Shown piece by piece: positions 17,809-26,794 of a stretch of 40,680 nt of DNA. Source of the DNA: Cyanobacteria bacterium FACHB-DQ100 (GTDB lineage Bacteria; Cyanobacteriota; Cyanobacteriia; Leptolyngbyales; Leptolyngbyaceae); the NCBI GenBank assembly GCA_014695195.1, contig JACJNW010000042.1:1-40680 (forward strand), written 5' to 3'. Positions within the stretch are counted from its first letter, which is position 1. Each line of letters begins with the position of its first letter. A program made the translations under genes and the position numbers. The notes under the pieces are model-generated. The model did not search any database. It saw nothing but the letters and a program-made list of their open reading frames with translations, and had not been told where the DNA came from.

Positions 17809-20800
17809 ATGGGGCTAAAAAACTCTCTCTGGCTAAGAAATCATACTGTGCCATTTCTTGCAGTTGGGTTAGCGCTCCTGCTCACCTTGCTGCTACGATC
17901 GCTGCTCTATCCTACGTTGCTTCCCTTTTTCTATGCAGCAGTAGCGATTAGTGCTTGGTCGGGTGGAATGAGGGCGGGACTGAGCGCGATCGGCTTATCG
18001 GTGTTAGCCATTCAAGTCTTTTTGCTTGCCCCAATTGAGGCGCTGCCGACTGCCTTAAGCAGCGTTGCACAACTTGGAGCTTTTGTACTCGTCACAGGGT
18101 TGATTAGTTTTCTCGGCTCCGAGTTACGTACTAAACGGCGGATAGAAATCCTGTATCAACAGGTGCAAGAACAGTTTGATGTCTTGAATCGCATTCTGGC
18201 GGCATCGACCGATCACATTTATGTGTTCGATCGCTTGGGTCGCTATTCCTATGTGAGCCAAGGAGGCGCTCAGGTTTTGGGATTTCAACCGGTTGAAATC
18301 GTAGGGAAAACTTGGCGCGAGTTAGGATTGCCAGCCAAACTCATGGAGCGAGTAGATGCCCAGCGAGAGCAAGTGATGCAAACCGGGCAGCCCCTGAAGG
18401 AAGAAACCAATTTTGCAACTCCTGATGGCATTCGATATTACGAGTATATTTTCACGCCTTTGCAGACCTCAGAAAGCACGGTTGAGGCAGTTGTGGGGGT
18501 TTCTCGGGATATCACCGAACGCAAGCAAGCAGAAGCTGCCTTGCGAGAAAGCCAAGCGCTGTTTCAGAATTTTATGCAGCATAGCCCAGCGACAGCTTAT
18601 ATTAAGGACGAAGCGGGACGTTATCTTTACGTCAATCCATTAATTGAGCAAACGTTTGGACGATTGCTGAACGAATGGGTTGGTAAAACTGATTTTGATC
18701 TATTCCCTGCTGAAGTAGCACAACAATGGCGACAAAATGATTTGCAGGTATTGACTGAGGGCAAAACGCTGCAAGTCACGGAGATTGCTCCCCATGAGAA
18801 TGGAGATCGGTACTATCTCTCATTCAAATTTCCATTGCAAAATGCTGCTGGACAACAGCTAATGGCGGGAATGTCGATCGATGTGACCGAACAAAAGCGG
18901 GCTGAACAAGCGCTAGCAGAAAGCGAATACCGCTACGCCCAAATTCTCAACTCAGTTCAAGATATGGTATTTTGCAAGGCTCCCGGTTCCGTAGTGGTCT
19001 ACGCAAACAAAGCAGCCTGTGATTACTACGAAATGACGGTTGAGGAACTGCGCGGTATTACCGATGTCCCCTTTAACGAACTGGATTTCACTCAACAATA
19101 TTTGCAAGATGACCTGAAAGTGTTTACGACCGGAGAGCCCATCGAAGTTCTAGAAGAGCCAAACCGGCGAGCAGACGGAGAGATCCACTACTTCCATACG
19201 ATCAAAACTCCGGTTTTTGACACTCAGGGGAACGTGACTGAGTTAGTAGGAGTATCGCGTGACATCACAGAAAGGATTCGAGCAGAGGCGGCTTTGAGAG
19301 AAAGCGAGGCTCGGTTTCGCGCCGTTTTTGAGTCGAATATGATGGGCATTCTGTTCTGGAGCGCTGATGGATTATTTACCGATGCCAACGATGCCTTTCT
19401 TCAGATGGTCGGCTACACTCGCGACGATTTAGCACGGGGAGCCGTGCGCTGGGATGAAATGACTCCATCGGAATACCGTTCTTTAGACGAACACGCTTTA
19501 GCAGAGATTCTCGATCGTGGTGTCTGTGTTCCTTATGAGAAAGAATATCTCTGTCAAGATGGGAGCCGTTTGCCCGTTTTGATTGGGGGTGCGTTGCTGC
19601 AAGGGTTTACCGATCGAGGTGTTTGCTTTGTGCTTGATATTACTGATCGTAAGCAAAAAGAGATCGAACGGGCGCAACTGCTGGAACGGGAACAGAAAGC
19701 CAGAGCCGAGGCAGAGCTTCAGCGCAGTTATTTATATGCCCTATTGATGCAAGCTCCTGCCCATATCTGTATCCAGCGCGGAGCAGACCATGTGTTTGAG
19801 TTTGCCAATCCGCTCTATAGCCAATTAGTGGGTGGACGAGAGTTAATGGGTCATCCGGTGCGCGAAGCCTTTCCTGACCTGGAAAGACAGGGCTTTTTTG
19901 AATTGCTTGATCAGGTGTTGGAGACGGGGGAACCCTTTATCGGTAAAGAAGTGGCAGCCGAATGGGATCGACTGGGTAACGGCACCTTAGAGGAAGGATT
20001 TTTCAATTTCGTGTACCAACCGATGCAAGGTATTGATGGTAAGCCTGAAGGCATCATGACCTTTGCGTTTGAAGTCACCGATCAGGTACTGGCACGGCGG
20101 CAGGCAGAAACCCTGGCAGAAAATTTACAAATTCAGCAGCAGGCGTTGCGGGAGAGCGAAGCCCGCTTTCGTCACTTGGCAGATACCGCTCCTGTCTTAA
20201 TCTGGATGTCGGGTACTGATAAGCTCTGCACCTACTTCAATAAACCTTGGCTAGATTTTACGGGACGGACGATCGAGCAAGAGTTGGGTAACGGTTGGGC
20301 AGAGGGAGTACACAGAGACGATTTTCGATATTGCCTAGAAATTTACACAGGTTCGTTTGATGCGCGTCGGGAATTCAAAATGGAGTACCGTTTGCGACGG
20401 TTCGATGGGGAATATCGTTGGGTGCTTGATCACGGTGTCCCGCGCTTTACGCCGGATGGAGAATTTTTGGGCTACATCGGTTCTTGTATTGATATTCACG
20501 ATCGTAAACAGGCAGAAGAACAAATCCGCCGCCTGAACGAAGAACTAGAGTATCGCGTCAAGAAACGCACCCAACAATTACAAGCAACGAATAAAGAACT
20601 GGAAGCGTTTTCTTATTCGGTTTCCCACGATTTACGCGCACCTCTGCGGCATATCAATGGCTTTATCGATCTGCTGCAACGACGGCTAGGAACTTCCACT
20701 GCTTTAGATGAAACCAGCCAGCGTTATTTAAGAACCATTACTGACACCACTAAAGAAGCTGGCAGGATGGTAGATGATTTGCTGGCATTCTCCCGGATGG

Positions 20801-21291
20801 GACGAACCGAAATGCGACTGACAACACTAGATCTCAATCAGTTGTTGCAGGAAGTGCGGCGAGAGATGGAGCAAGATTTGGAGGATAGAACCATTGATTG
20901 GCACGTTGAATCCTTGCCTGTTGTTCAGGCTGATCCTTCAATGATGCGCTTAGTGTTACGCAACCTATTAGAAAATGCTGTGAAATATACCCGCACTCGG
21001 ACTGAAGCCATCATTCAAATCAGGAGTACCCGCACTGAGAATGAGACCATCGTCTCTGTGCATGATAATGGGGTAGGCTTTGATATGCAGTATGTACATA
21101 AACTTTTTGGCGTGTTTCAACGGCTGCATACTAATGAACAATTTGAAGGAACAGGCATTGGGCTAGCCAATGTGCAGCGCATTATTCACCGTCATGGTGG
21201 AAAGGTTTGGGCAGAAGGAGAACTCGATCGCGGTGCTTCCTTTTACTTCTCCTTGCCCAACACCCCAACGAAGGAGGCGACATGGAACTAA
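17809..21291 (+). CDS. Membrane-bound sensor histidine kinase, 4-TM (DUF4118-like) - 6 PAS - HisKA - HATPase
   Basis: The protein has 1160 aa. The N-terminus (about residues 12-105) has four hydrophobic helices resembling the KdpD-type DUF4118 sensor module. Six PAS domains follow between about residues 125 and 900, each ending in a DIT-x-RK-like or DIHDRK motif. The HisKA motif SYSVSHDLRAPLRHINGF (His near 940) and the boxes NLLENAVKYTR, DNGVGFD and GTGIGLA are the bacteriophytochrome (Cph1-like) type, unlike the other kinases here. There is no receiver domain. Its end overlaps by ten bases the next gene, an Rcp1-type regulator, which fits the known Cph1-Rcp1 partnership. None of its domains is a phytochrome GAF, so light sensing is not implied. 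The start codon is ATG 17809. Confidence 0.92.
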   Translation: MGLKNSLWLRNHTVPFLAVGLALLLTLLLRSLLYPTLLPFFYAAVAISAWSGGMRAGLSAIGLSVLAIQVFLLAPIEALPTALSSVAQLGAFVLVTGLISFLGSELRTKRRIEILYQQVQEQFDVLNRILAASTDHIYVFDRLGRYSYVSQGGAQVLGFQPVEIVGKTWRELGLPAKLMERVDAQREQVMQTGQPLKEETNFATPDGIRYYEYIFTPLQTSESTVEAVVGVSRDITERKQAEAALRESQALFQNFMQHSPATAYIKDEAGRYLYVNPLIEQTFGRLLNEWVGKTDFDLFPAEVAQQWRQNDLQVLTEGKTLQVTEIAPHENGDRYYLSFKFPLQNAAGQQLMAGMSIDVTEQKRAEQALAESEYRYAQILNSVQDMVFCKAPGSVVVYANKAACDYYEMTVEELRGITDVPFNELDFTQQYLQDDLKVFTTGEPIEVLEEPNRRADGEIHYFHTIKTPVFDTQGNVTELVGVSRDITERIRAEAALRESEARFRAVFESNMMGILFWSADGLFTDANDAFLQMVGYTRDDLARGAVRWDEMTPSEYRSLDEHALAEILDRGVCVPYEKEYLCQDGSRLPVLIGGALLQGFTDRGVCFVLDITDRKQKEIERAQLLEREQKARAEAELQRSYLYALLMQAPAHICIQRGADHVFEFANPLYSQLVGGRELMGHPVREAFPDLERQGFFELLDQVLETGEPFIGKEVAAEWDRLGNGTLEEGFFNFVYQPMQGIDGKPEGIMTFAFEVTDQVLARRQAETLAENLQIQQQALRESEARFRHLADTAPVLIWMSGTDKLCTYFNKPWLDFTGRTIEQELGNGWAEGVHRDDFRYCLEIYTGSFDARREFKMEYRLRRFDGEYRWVLDHGVPRFTPDGEFLGYIGSCIDIHDRKQAEEQIRRLNEELEYRVKKRTQQLQATNKELEAFSYSVSHDLRAPLRHINGFIDLLQRRLGTSTALDETSQRYLRTITDTTKEAGRMVDDLLAFSRMGRTEMRLTTLDLNQLLQEVRREMEQDLEDRTIDWHVESLPVVQADPSMMRLVLRNLLENAVKYTRTRTEAIIQIRSTRTENETIVSVHDNGVGFDMQYVHKLFGVFQRLHTNEQFEGTGIGLANVQRIIHRHGGKVWAEGELDRGASFYFSLPNTPTKEATWN

Positions 21292-21743
21292 AGCGAATTT
21301 TATTGGTAGAAGATAGTGCTAGAGATATTGAATTAATTCTGGCAGCCCTTGCAGAACATTGTTTAGCGAACGAAGTCATCGTTACACGAGATGGAGAAGA
21401 GGCTTTAGATTATTTGTATCGGCGTGGGATTTATCGCTTACGCAGTGAAGGGCTTCCGGGCGTAGTGCTCCTGGATTTGAAATTGCCCAAAGTCGATGGA
21501 CTAGAAGTGCTGAGCAAGTTAAAAGCTGACCCAGAGTTGAAAGCTGTGCCTGTAGTCATTTTGACTTCTTCACGAGAAGAAAAAGATTTGGTTAGTAGCT
21601 ATAACCTTGGTAGCAATGCTTATGTCGTTAAACCTGTAGACTTCCATGAATTTGTCGAAGCGATTAAGGAACTAGGGTTGTTTTGGGCAGTGGTGAATCA
21701 ACCGCCGCCTGGATCCCTTCCCCCTGCCCGTCCTACATCTTGA
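21282..21743 (+). CDS. Rcp1-type single-domain response regulator
   Basis: The protein has 153 aa and is a stand-alone receiver. The acidic pair is in LLVEDSARDIEL, the phospho-accepting Asp65 in VVLLDLKLPKVDG, the conserved Thr/Ser in VVILTSSREEKD and the Lys in AYVVKPVDF. The insertion DYLYRRGIYR between the early helices is the signature of the Rcp1 subfamily that serves phytochrome-like kinases. The ATG at 21282 lies inside the end of the kinase gene, with AAGGAGG at 21271-21277 as ribosome site, so the two are translationally coupled and are very likely cognate partners. With no output domain, it probably acts by protein contacts or passes phosphate on. Confidence 0.92.
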   Translation: MELKRILLVEDSARDIELILAALAEHCLANEVIVTRDGEEALDYLYRRGIYRLRSEGLPGVVLLDLKLPKVDGLEVLSKLKADPELKAVPVVILTSSREEKDLVSSYNLGSNAYVVKPVDFHEFVEAIKELGLFWAVVNQPPPGSLPPARPTS

Positions 21744-21763
21744 CGTTAGGATTACATATATTT

Positions 21764-23941
21764 ATGCTCCGTTTTTTATTACTTGAAGATAGCGCGATCG
21801 ATGCCGATCTCATTCAAGCAGTTTTGCTAGAAGGAGGATTGGAATTTGACCTTAAATTAGCTCAAACTCGCAACGATTTTATAACAGCCCTTGACCAGCA
21901 GGTGTTCGATCTGATTCTGGCAGACTATTCACTCCCTGGCTTCGATGGATCGTCTGCTCTTGAAATTGTCCAGGAACAGTGTCCGGCTATACCCTTCATT
22001 TTTGTTTCCGGGACGCTCGGAGAAGAAGTGGCAGTAGAAATGCTGAAAAGCGGTGCAACCGATTATGTCCTGAAACAACGACTAGAACGGCTGATTCCTT
22101 CGGTAAAGCGTGCTTTGAAAGAAGCGGAGGAACGGGCTGCTCGCAAAGATGCAGAAGAAAGACTGATCAATTATGCAAATCGCTTACAGACGCTATCAGA
22201 AACTTCTCGCAGCTTTTCCGAAGCGATTTTGGATTTTCAAACTCTACTCAATACGGTGTGCTGCACCATTGGAGAATTAATTGGGGATGCTTGCATTCTG
22301 AAACTTGTTTCTGATGATGAACAGTGGCTTCAGATTCGGGCAGTCTATCATCGTAATCCTGAACTGGTGGCGCGAGTACAGCAGGCTGCCAGCGCTTTCC
22401 CACAACGGATTTACGAAGGGCTGTCAGCTCAGGTACTCCAAACTCAGCAACCTTTGTTTCTGTCCACGACGACTAATGCAGAACTACAGGTTTCGACACA
22501 AACGGAAGCCTCCTACCTAGAGCAATTTATAGTCCATAGCCTCATGATTGTGCCACTCCGAGTCCGAAACCGGAGCATCGGCAGCCTCAGTTTGATTCGA
22601 GAGACACCTGATAAATCCTATATGATCGATGATCAAACGTTTTTGCAAGATTTAGCCAATCGCGCTGCGCTTGCGATCAACAATGCTCACCTTTACCGAA
22701 AATCCCAAGAAGCCAATCGAATTAAGGATGAATTTCTAGCGATGCTCTCCCACGAATTGCGGTCGCCCCTGAACGCGATTATTGGTTGGTTGAGTTTGCT
22801 GCGAAGTCGTCAGTTTGATGGAGCAACAACGACTCGCGCTCTAGAAACCGTGGAACGGAATGCCAAAGCTCAAGCAAGACTGGTTGAAGATTTGCTCGAT
22901 GTATCGCGTGTTCTTCAAGGCAAACTTCGTCTCACCCTCCGTCCTCTGGAACTATTGCCTGTTGTTGAAGCTGCGATCGACACGGTGCGACCAACGGCTG
23001 AGGCAAAAAACATCCAATTGCACCTAGCTCTAGATCCTCAAATCGGGAAAGTTTCGGGCGATGCGGAACGTTTGCAGCAAGTCATTTGGAATCTCATGAG
23101 CAATGCTGTGAAATTTACACCAAAGGGAGGACGGGTTGAGGTCAAGCTAGAAAAAGCTGGCGCAGACGCGGATGGGCAATCTGCTCTCGCTTTCGATGCC
23201 CAAATTACAGTATCTGACACCGGACAGGGGATAAAACCTGAATTTCTTCCCTATGTCTTCGATCGCTTTCGCCAAGCAGATAGTTCAATTACCCGGACGC
23301 ATGGCGGTTTGGGTTTAGGGTTAGCCATCGTGCGCCATCTCGTTGATTTGCATGAGGGGCAGGTTTTTGCGGATAGTGCAGGTGAAGGTAGAGGCGCAAC
23401 CTTCACTGTAAGGCTGCCGCTGCTGGCTCCAAAACCGGATCTGGGACGAACCCGGACTAACGCTTCTGAAATTGCCATGATTGATCCATTTCACTGTGCC
23501 GCTCGCTTAACCGGGCAACGGATTTTGATCATTGATGATGATTTGGATGCTCGCTTCTTATTGCTCTCGATTCTAGAAGAATGTGGTGCGGAGGTTGTCG
23601 CGGCGGCATCAGCGAGTGAAGGAATTTCAATCTTAACCAGTTCTGGAAACTCATTTGACCTGCTAATTAGTGATATTGGGATGCCCGGTGAGGATGGATA
23701 TACTCTCTTACGACGGGTACGCTCGCTGCACGTAGAGCAAGGGGAGCATATGTCCGCAATGCTGAAGAACGCTTGTCGTATTCCTGCGATCGCGGTCACT
23801 GCATATGCCAGAGAAGAGGATCGTCAGGCTGCACTCTTAGCAGGCTTTCAGGCTCATCTTGCGAAACCAATTGATCCAACTCGGCTTATTCTGTTAGTTG
23901 CAGATTTGGTCAGTCAAACAGCAACCGAAGTATTGTTCTAA
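21764..23941 (+). CDS. Hybrid kinase with receiver at both ends: REC - GAF - HisKA - HATPase - REC
   Basis: The protein has 725 aa from ATG 21764. The frame is open further upstream, but an earlier start would lie inside the preceding regulator gene, and the receiver begins right at this ATG (MLRFLLLEDSAIDADL). The first REC (about residues 1-120) has LILADYSLPGFDG. A GAF domain (about 150-305) follows, then HisKA with MLSHELRSPLNAIIGW (His near 329), boxes NLMSNAVKFTP, DTGQGI and GGLGLGLAIV, and a second REC (about 585-720) with LLISDIGMPGEDGY. It follows the Rcp1-type regulator by 20 bases, so the kinase, regulator and this protein probably form a phosphorelay operon, with phosphate entering at the N-terminal receiver. 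The sensory input of its GAF domain is unknown. Confidence 0.92.
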   Translation: MLRFLLLEDSAIDADLIQAVLLEGGLEFDLKLAQTRNDFITALDQQVFDLILADYSLPGFDGSSALEIVQEQCPAIPFIFVSGTLGEEVAVEMLKSGATDYVLKQRLERLIPSVKRALKEAEERAARKDAEERLINYANRLQTLSETSRSFSEAILDFQTLLNTVCCTIGELIGDACILKLVSDDEQWLQIRAVYHRNPELVARVQQAASAFPQRIYEGLSAQVLQTQQPLFLSTTTNAELQVSTQTEASYLEQFIVHSLMIVPLRVRNRSIGSLSLIRETPDKSYMIDDQTFLQDLANRAALAINNAHLYRKSQEANRIKDEFLAMLSHELRSPLNAIIGWLSLLRSRQFDGATTTRALETVERNAKAQARLVEDLLDVSRVLQGKLRLTLRPLELLPVVEAAIDTVRPTAEAKNIQLHLALDPQIGKVSGDAERLQQVIWNLMSNAVKFTPKGGRVEVKLEKAGADADGQSALAFDAQITVSDTGQGIKPEFLPYVFDRFRQADSSITRTHGGLGLGLAIVRHLVDLHEGQVFADSAGEGRGATFTVRLPLLAPKPDLGRTRTNASEIAMIDPFHCAARLTGQRILIIDDDLDARFLLLSILEECGAEVVAAASASEGISILTSSGNSFDLLISDIGMPGEDGYTLLRRVRSLHVEQGEHMSAMLKNACRIPAIAVTAYAREEDRQAALLAGFQAHLAKPIDPTRLILLVADLVSQTATEVLF

Positions 23942-24224
23942 AGCAGAAGAATTTGAATCTTTCCATCTCTAAATAATCACCAGTTGATGGGATGACAGGC
24001 TACTAGGAGTCTTTCTTTTTGCTCTTGGGCAAGACTTGTGCAATTGCTCCCATTAATTCCTATCAATCACTAGAACATAAATGCCTTGCAGATTAAAGAT
24101 TGCGTAACCCCTATCCTGCACAAATTCTCAGCATTTTTGTGCTCTTAAATATAGGCTCGCTGTCACCCCTCTAAACTTCGCCATTCAATTCTCACCTATC
24201 TTCATGCTCGTAATAGAAGTCGAT
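23942..24224. other. Non-coding stretch with no recognised feature
   Basis: This is about 280 bases after the kinase stop codon. No plausible gene, hairpin terminator with T tract, or RNA gene was recognised. It leads into the repeat array at 24225. Confidence 0.6.
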
Positions 24225-24375
24225 AGTGTACAACTTTATTTTCAGGAGCTTCTGCAACTAATCTAAAGCAGTGTACAACTTTAATTTCTAGCGGATCAGA
24301 AGAATGAATCTAACTATTAGCCTTTTGAGATAGTTCAGTGTACAAGTTTATTTTCAACTTACAGTTACGTTGACA
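24225..24375. repeat. Three spaced direct repeats and a TGT/ACA terminus; possible Tn7-like transposon end
   Basis: A motif with the consensus AGTGTACAA(C/G)TTTA(T/A)TTTC occurs at 24225-24244, 24270-24288 and 24337-24356. Read on the minus strand from 24375, the sequence starts TGTCAACGTAACTG and then enters the first motif copy (GAAAATAAACTTGTACACT). Three separated binding sites spread over about 150 bases behind a TGT terminus resemble the layout of the left end of Tn7, where TnsB binds; this comparison rests on general knowledge. If correct, the element interior lies to the left, toward the tnsD remnant, and the boundary is at 24375/24376. The matching other end was not found in the window. 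Confidence 0.45.
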
Positions 24376-24382
24376 TAAGAAG

Positions 24383-24422
24383 GAGTGGGGTATTGTTCTT
24401 TTTAACTCCCTACTCCCCACTC
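24383..24422. terminator. Weak inverted repeat downstream of thrB
   Basis: GAGTGGGG (24383-24390) pairs with CCCCACTC (24415-24422) across a 24-base loop, just after the thrB stop codon on the minus strand. There is no T tract on that strand, so termination is only a possibility. Confidence 0.3.
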
Positions 24423-24443
24423 TTTCACACTCAAACAGGATAG

Positions 24444-25349
24444 TTAAGTTACACTCGTACCTTGAACATCGATCGCTAAACTTTTTACTTGCACTCCAAC
24501 TTCTAATCCGATCCAAGCTTTCTCCATCGCTGCATTGACTGCTTCAGCTTTTTCCTGATGGGCCAACGCCAACACCGTCGATCCAGCTCCACTAATCACC
24601 ATGCCATAAGCGCCAGCACCGATCGCCGCTGTTCTCACTGCGTCGTATCCTTTAATCAGCTTTTCCCGATAAGGTTGGTGAATTCTATCCTGCAATGCTG
24701 CTTTTAACCAATCTGCGTTTCCGGTCTCTAAGCCCCGAATTAGTAGCCCCAAGTGAGACGCATTAAAAATCGCATCAGCGCGGCTATAAGTTGCAGGTAA
24801 AACACTACGAGCTTCGGCAGTTGATAGTTCAAAATCGGGAATGGCTACGATCGGTACAATGCTCGAATGCCAAGGTAGGTCGCAAATTTCCCAAGCGCGA
24901 TCGATGCCTGATGCCGCTAATCGACAGCCCCCAATTAACGCAGGCACCACATTATCCGGATGTCCCTCGATCTCGGTCGCGAACTCTGCAAGTTCAAGCT
25001 GTGATAACGGTGATCCTGCGAGTTCGTTTGCTCCGACTAATCCGCCGACGATCGCAGTTGCCGAACTGCCCAATCCCCGCGCTAACGGTACCTCCATTTT
25101 GATCTCGAGCTGGACGGCTGGAATGGGTTGATTGATGCGATCGTAAAGCTTTGCAAATGCCTGATACACCAAATTACTCGAACCCAGCGACACCCGCTTC
25201 GCTTCTGCTCCCGTTGCGGTAATTCTCAATCCAGAGTCGATGCGGGAAAACTGGAATTCGTTGTAGAGCGTTAACGCCGCTCCAAGACAATCGAACCCAG
25301 CACCGAGATTGGCAGTAGTCGCAGGAACACGGACAGTAACATTAGACAT
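24444..25349 (-). CDS. thrB: Homoserine kinase
   Basis: This is the GHMP-family enzyme that phosphorylates homoserine with ATP in threonine synthesis, in the cytoplasm. At 301 aa it has the usual family length. Diagnostic motifs are [18 protein letters not shown] at the N-terminus, the ATP-binding loop [16 protein letters not shown] (about residues 90-105), [14 protein letters not shown] and the C-terminal [10 protein letters not shown] motif. I choose the ATG at 25347-25349 because [11 protein letters not shown] is the conserved start; a GTG 15 bases upstream would add five residues. It stands alone on the minus strand next to the divergent folC gene, and its downstream side meets the putative transposon end. 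Confidence 0.95.
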   Translation of the reverse strand: MSNVTVRVPATTANLGAGFDCLGAALTLYNEFQFSRIDSGLRITATGAEAKRVSLGSSNLVYQAFAKLYDRINQPIPAVQLEIKMEVPLARGLGSSATAIVGGLVGANELAGSPLSQLELAEFATEIEGHPDNVVPALIGGCRLAASGIDRAWEICDLPWHSSIVPIVAIPDFELSTAEARSVLPATYSRADAIFNASHLGLLIRGLETGNADWLKAALQDRIHQPYREKLIKGYDAVRTAAIGAGAYGMVISGAGSTVLALAHQEKAEAVNAAMEKAWIGLEVGVQVKSLAIDVQGTSVT

Positions 25350-25437
25350 GAGCAGCGATCGCACTAAGAATTCAGTCCTTTATTGTAGGGGTAAGCGATC
25401 ACAATGATTTAATAGAGAAGCATTTTGAATCTTGGCT

Positions 25438-26718
25438 ATGACCCACTCGGAACCGATCGAAAAAATAGAAGCGTTGCTACAATCCTACGAGCGCTTCGGG
25501 GTGCATCTTGGCTTAGAGGCGAGTCTAAAGCTGTTAACAGACTTGGGAAACCCTCAAGCGCAAGTTCCTGTCGTTCATGTGGCAGGCAGCAATGGAAAAG
25601 GTTCGGTCTGTGCTTATCTCTCAACCATTCTGACCGAAGCAGGCTATAAAACGGGTCGCTACACTTCGCCGCACTTAATCGATTGGACAGAGCGAATTTG
25701 TATTAACAATCAACCGATCGATCCCACAGCACTCTATCAAACGTTGCTGAAGGTGCAGTCGAAAATTGATCCGGCTTGTTCTCCGACTCAGTTTGAAGTG
25801 ATCACGGCGGCAATGTGGCTCTATTTTGCTGAACAAAAGGTAGACATTGCGATCATCGAAGTTGGCTTAGGCGGACGATTAGATGCCACCAATGTGATTG
25901 AGCATCCCTTAGTCAGCGTGATTGTTTCGATTAGTCGAGAACACTGGCAACGATTGGGATTTACGTTATCGAGCATTGCAGGTGAAAAAGCTGGAATTCT
26001 TAAACCTGAATGTCCTGCCGTGATCGGACAGCTACCCGATGAAGCGGCATCGGTGATCGATCGTCGAATTGCTGATCTCAATTGTCCCGCAGTTTATCCC
26101 GAACCCGCAAAGCTGAGCGACGGCTGGGCGCATCAAGGCACACTCAAATATCAATTGCCGCTCCAAGGTGACATTCAATTGCACAATTCAGCCTTAGCGA
26201 TCGCTGCGATTCAATTGCTCCGGCAGCAAAACTGGAATATTTCTGATAGTGCGATCGTCAATGGAATTAGAAACACAAAATGGGCAGGACGGTTACAGTG
26301 GTATGAGTGGAAAGGGCATAAAATTCTGATTGATGGCGCACATAATCCAGCGAGTGCCGAAGCATTGAGACAATACGTTGATCAACTTAAACAAAGCTCA
26401 AACCACTGTTCAACCCATTGGGTCATGGGAATGTTATCCACAAAAGATCATGCTGATATCTTCAAAGCACTCTTACGATCGCAAGACTCCCTCTTTCTAG
26501 TTCCCGTTCCGGGCCATAGTTCGGCTGATCCCACAGAACTCGCCAATCTTGCCCAAGAAATTTGCCCCGGTTTAGAACATTGTCAAATTTATCCAGATGT
26601 CGCTACTGCCCTAGACAGCGCGATCGCCCACGCTGAGTTAGTCGTATTCTGTGGCTCACTCTATTTAATTGGTGAATTTTTCAAACAACAAAGAAATATC
26701 GCCTCCATCTTTGGATAG
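25438..26718 (+). CDS. folC: Folylpolyglutamate synthase / dihydrofolate synthase
   Basis: The enzyme adds glutamate to dihydropteroate and folates using ATP (Mur-ligase family, cytoplasm). The protein has about 426 aa. Seen are the P-loop VHVAGSNGKGSVCAYL (about residues 44-60), TGRYTSPHLIDWTERI (the omega-loop folate site), EVGLGGRLDATNVI, the EHWQRLG stretch that replaces the common DHxxxLG motif, and the C-terminal ligase domain with ILIDGAHNPASAEAL. The ATG at 25438 is preferred over a TTG two codons upstream. It is divergent from thrB, with about 90 bases between them. It looks intact. Confidence 0.93.
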   Translation: MTHSEPIEKIEALLQSYERFGVHLGLEASLKLLTDLGNPQAQVPVVHVAGSNGKGSVCAYLSTILTEAGYKTGRYTSPHLIDWTERICINNQPIDPTALYQTLLKVQSKIDPACSPTQFEVITAAMWLYFAEQKVDIAIIEVGLGGRLDATNVIEHPLVSVIVSISREHWQRLGFTLSSIAGEKAGILKPECPAVIGQLPDEAASVIDRRIADLNCPAVYPEPAKLSDGWAHQGTLKYQLPLQGDIQLHNSALAIAAIQLLRQQNWNISDSAIVNGIRNTKWAGRLQWYEWKGHKILIDGAHNPASAEALRQYVDQLKQSSNHCSTHWVMGMLSTKDHADIFKALLRSQDSLFLVPVPGHSSADPTELANLAQEICPGLEHCQIYPDVATALDSAIAHAELVVFCGSLYLIGEFFKQQRNIASIFG

Positions 26719-26794
26719 AAGTTTCTAGAGATCCGCAGTGTTAGGTTAATCAAAATGCCCCCATGCGGGTATTTTCTCCATTCTTGGTCTGCTC

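Noticed and set aside
24225-24356. A small CRISPR array
   Set aside because: The three repeats are short and degenerate, spacing is uneven (45 and 67 bases), and no cas gene is near. A transposon-end reading fits better.
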